Origin: Acinetobacter beijerinckii CIP 110307
Lineage (GTDB): Bacteria > Pseudomonadota > Gammaproteobacteria > Pseudomonadales > Moraxellaceae
Direction of reading: 5' to 3'
DNA length: 64,000 bases
Assembly: GCF_000369005.1 (NCBI RefSeq)
Contig: NZ_KB849765.1
Location: forward strand, 1,165,071-1,229,070
In this document: positions 63,860 through 64,000 of the stretch, one piece after another
How positions within the stretch are numbered: the first letter of the stretch is position 1
How the letters are laid out: each line of letters begins with the position of its first letter
Notes under the pieces: generated by a model
What the model was told of the DNA's origin: nothing
Databases searched by the model: none
What the model saw: only the letters and a program-made list of their open reading frames with translations
Translations under genes and position numbers: made by a program

Positions 63860-64000
63860 ATGAAAAATATATGGACTCAAATAGCAATAAGTATGACTTG
63901 TGCTGCATTAGTGGGTTGCGGAGGAAGTTCATCATCGGATAATAAACCGACTCCGACTCCGACTCCGACTCCGACTCCGACTCCGACTCCGACTCCGACT
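63860..64000 (+). CDS. Lipoprotein with Pro-Thr repeat (3' end outside window)
   Basis: The start ATG at 63860 follows AGAG. The signal peptide (KNIWTQIAISMTCAALVGC) has a lipobox LVGC. GGSSSSDNK then leads into an in-frame (Pro-Thr)n tract that runs off the right edge. The protein would be anchored to the outer membrane, with the Pro-Thr tract as a flexible, possibly glycosylated spacer. It is divergent from the JmjC-like gene. The folded domain is not visible. Confidence 0.8.
   Translation, partial: MKNIWTQIAISMTCAALVGCGGSSSSDNKPTPTPTPTPTPTPTPTPT
63947..64000 (+). repeat. (CCGACT)n hexanucleotide tandem repeat
   Basis: Nine exact copies of CCGACT run to the window edge and may continue. 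Each codes Pro-Thr in the lipoprotein reading frame. Because the unit is six bases, copy-number change alters spacer length without frameshift. Confidence 0.95.

Overview
The window reads as chromosomal DNA of an Acinetobacter species (Moraxellaceae, Gammaproteobacteria). The base composition is AT-rich. An AbeM-type MATE pump is recognisable, as are an Acinetobacter-type EtfD, RNase E, catalase and RppH. Gene neighbourhoods such as leuCD-leuB-asd-fimV-truA and divergent rne/rluC are those of Pseudomonadales. Several proteins look diverged from the A. baumannii versions I remember, so a different species of the genus is likely. No insertion sequence, prophage, CRISPR array or rRNA operon was seen; this is mostly core genome with small lineage-specific insertions.

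Layout. 1-9 kb: the tail of an ECF sigma factor with a zinc-finger anti-sigma-like partner; ETF-ubiquinone oxidoreductase, whose 3' end is partly duplicated around a hairpin-rich element; DUF1285; murI; a DUF4062 protein; hemH; a glyoxalase-II-like hydrolase; yacG; a TrmB-like methyltransferase and a flavoprotein. 9-16.6 kb: a dicarboxylate symporter, GFA enzyme, flavin reductase, YcaQ-like glycosylase, a Yip1-like membrane protein and HopJ. A fluoride-response unit follows: fluoride riboswitch, short leader ORF, crcB and DUF190. Then comes a zinc-independent L31 gene behind a Zur-like operator. 16.8-28 kb: an ABC1 kinase, abeM, a YdcZ transporter, hemW, three identical tRNA-Lys(UUU) genes, a FATP-type acyl-CoA synthetase, and rne with a long structured upstream region. 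28-40.6 kb: rluC-HAD, a WYL regulator, a GST, LysR, an MBL hydrolase, GNAT, a broken DCC-family gene upstream of a DoxX-like gene, catalase, a YbaY-like lipoprotein, ptsP and rppH. 40.7-53.3 kb: a SerB-like HAD, DUF2252, Spo0M, a Cys/Gly-tailed membrane protein, LysR, a Fur-like operator between DUF2061 and an AT-rich orphan gene, leuC-leuD-lipoprotein-leuB, an LprI-like protein, infA and an AraC regulator. 53.3-64 kb: truA, an asparaginase-like gene, FimV split into two genes, asd, an EEP-family membrane protein, a GGA-rich candidate small RNA, and a lipoprotein/DUF6502/JmjC-like cluster. The window ends in a lipoprotein gene carrying a (CCGACT)n Pro-Thr repeat.

The main themes are central metabolism (leucine and aspartate-family amino acids, haem, peptidoglycan precursor), RNA processing (RNase E, RppH, PtsP, RluC, TruA), stress and ion homeostasis (fluoride, zinc, iron, peroxide), and cell-envelope lipoproteins. 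The observations most worth following are the fluoride riboswitch with its coupled leader ORF, the GGA-rich candidate sRNA at about 60.6-60.8 kb, the split FimV, the duplicated EtfD tail, the structured rne upstream region and the broken DCC gene.
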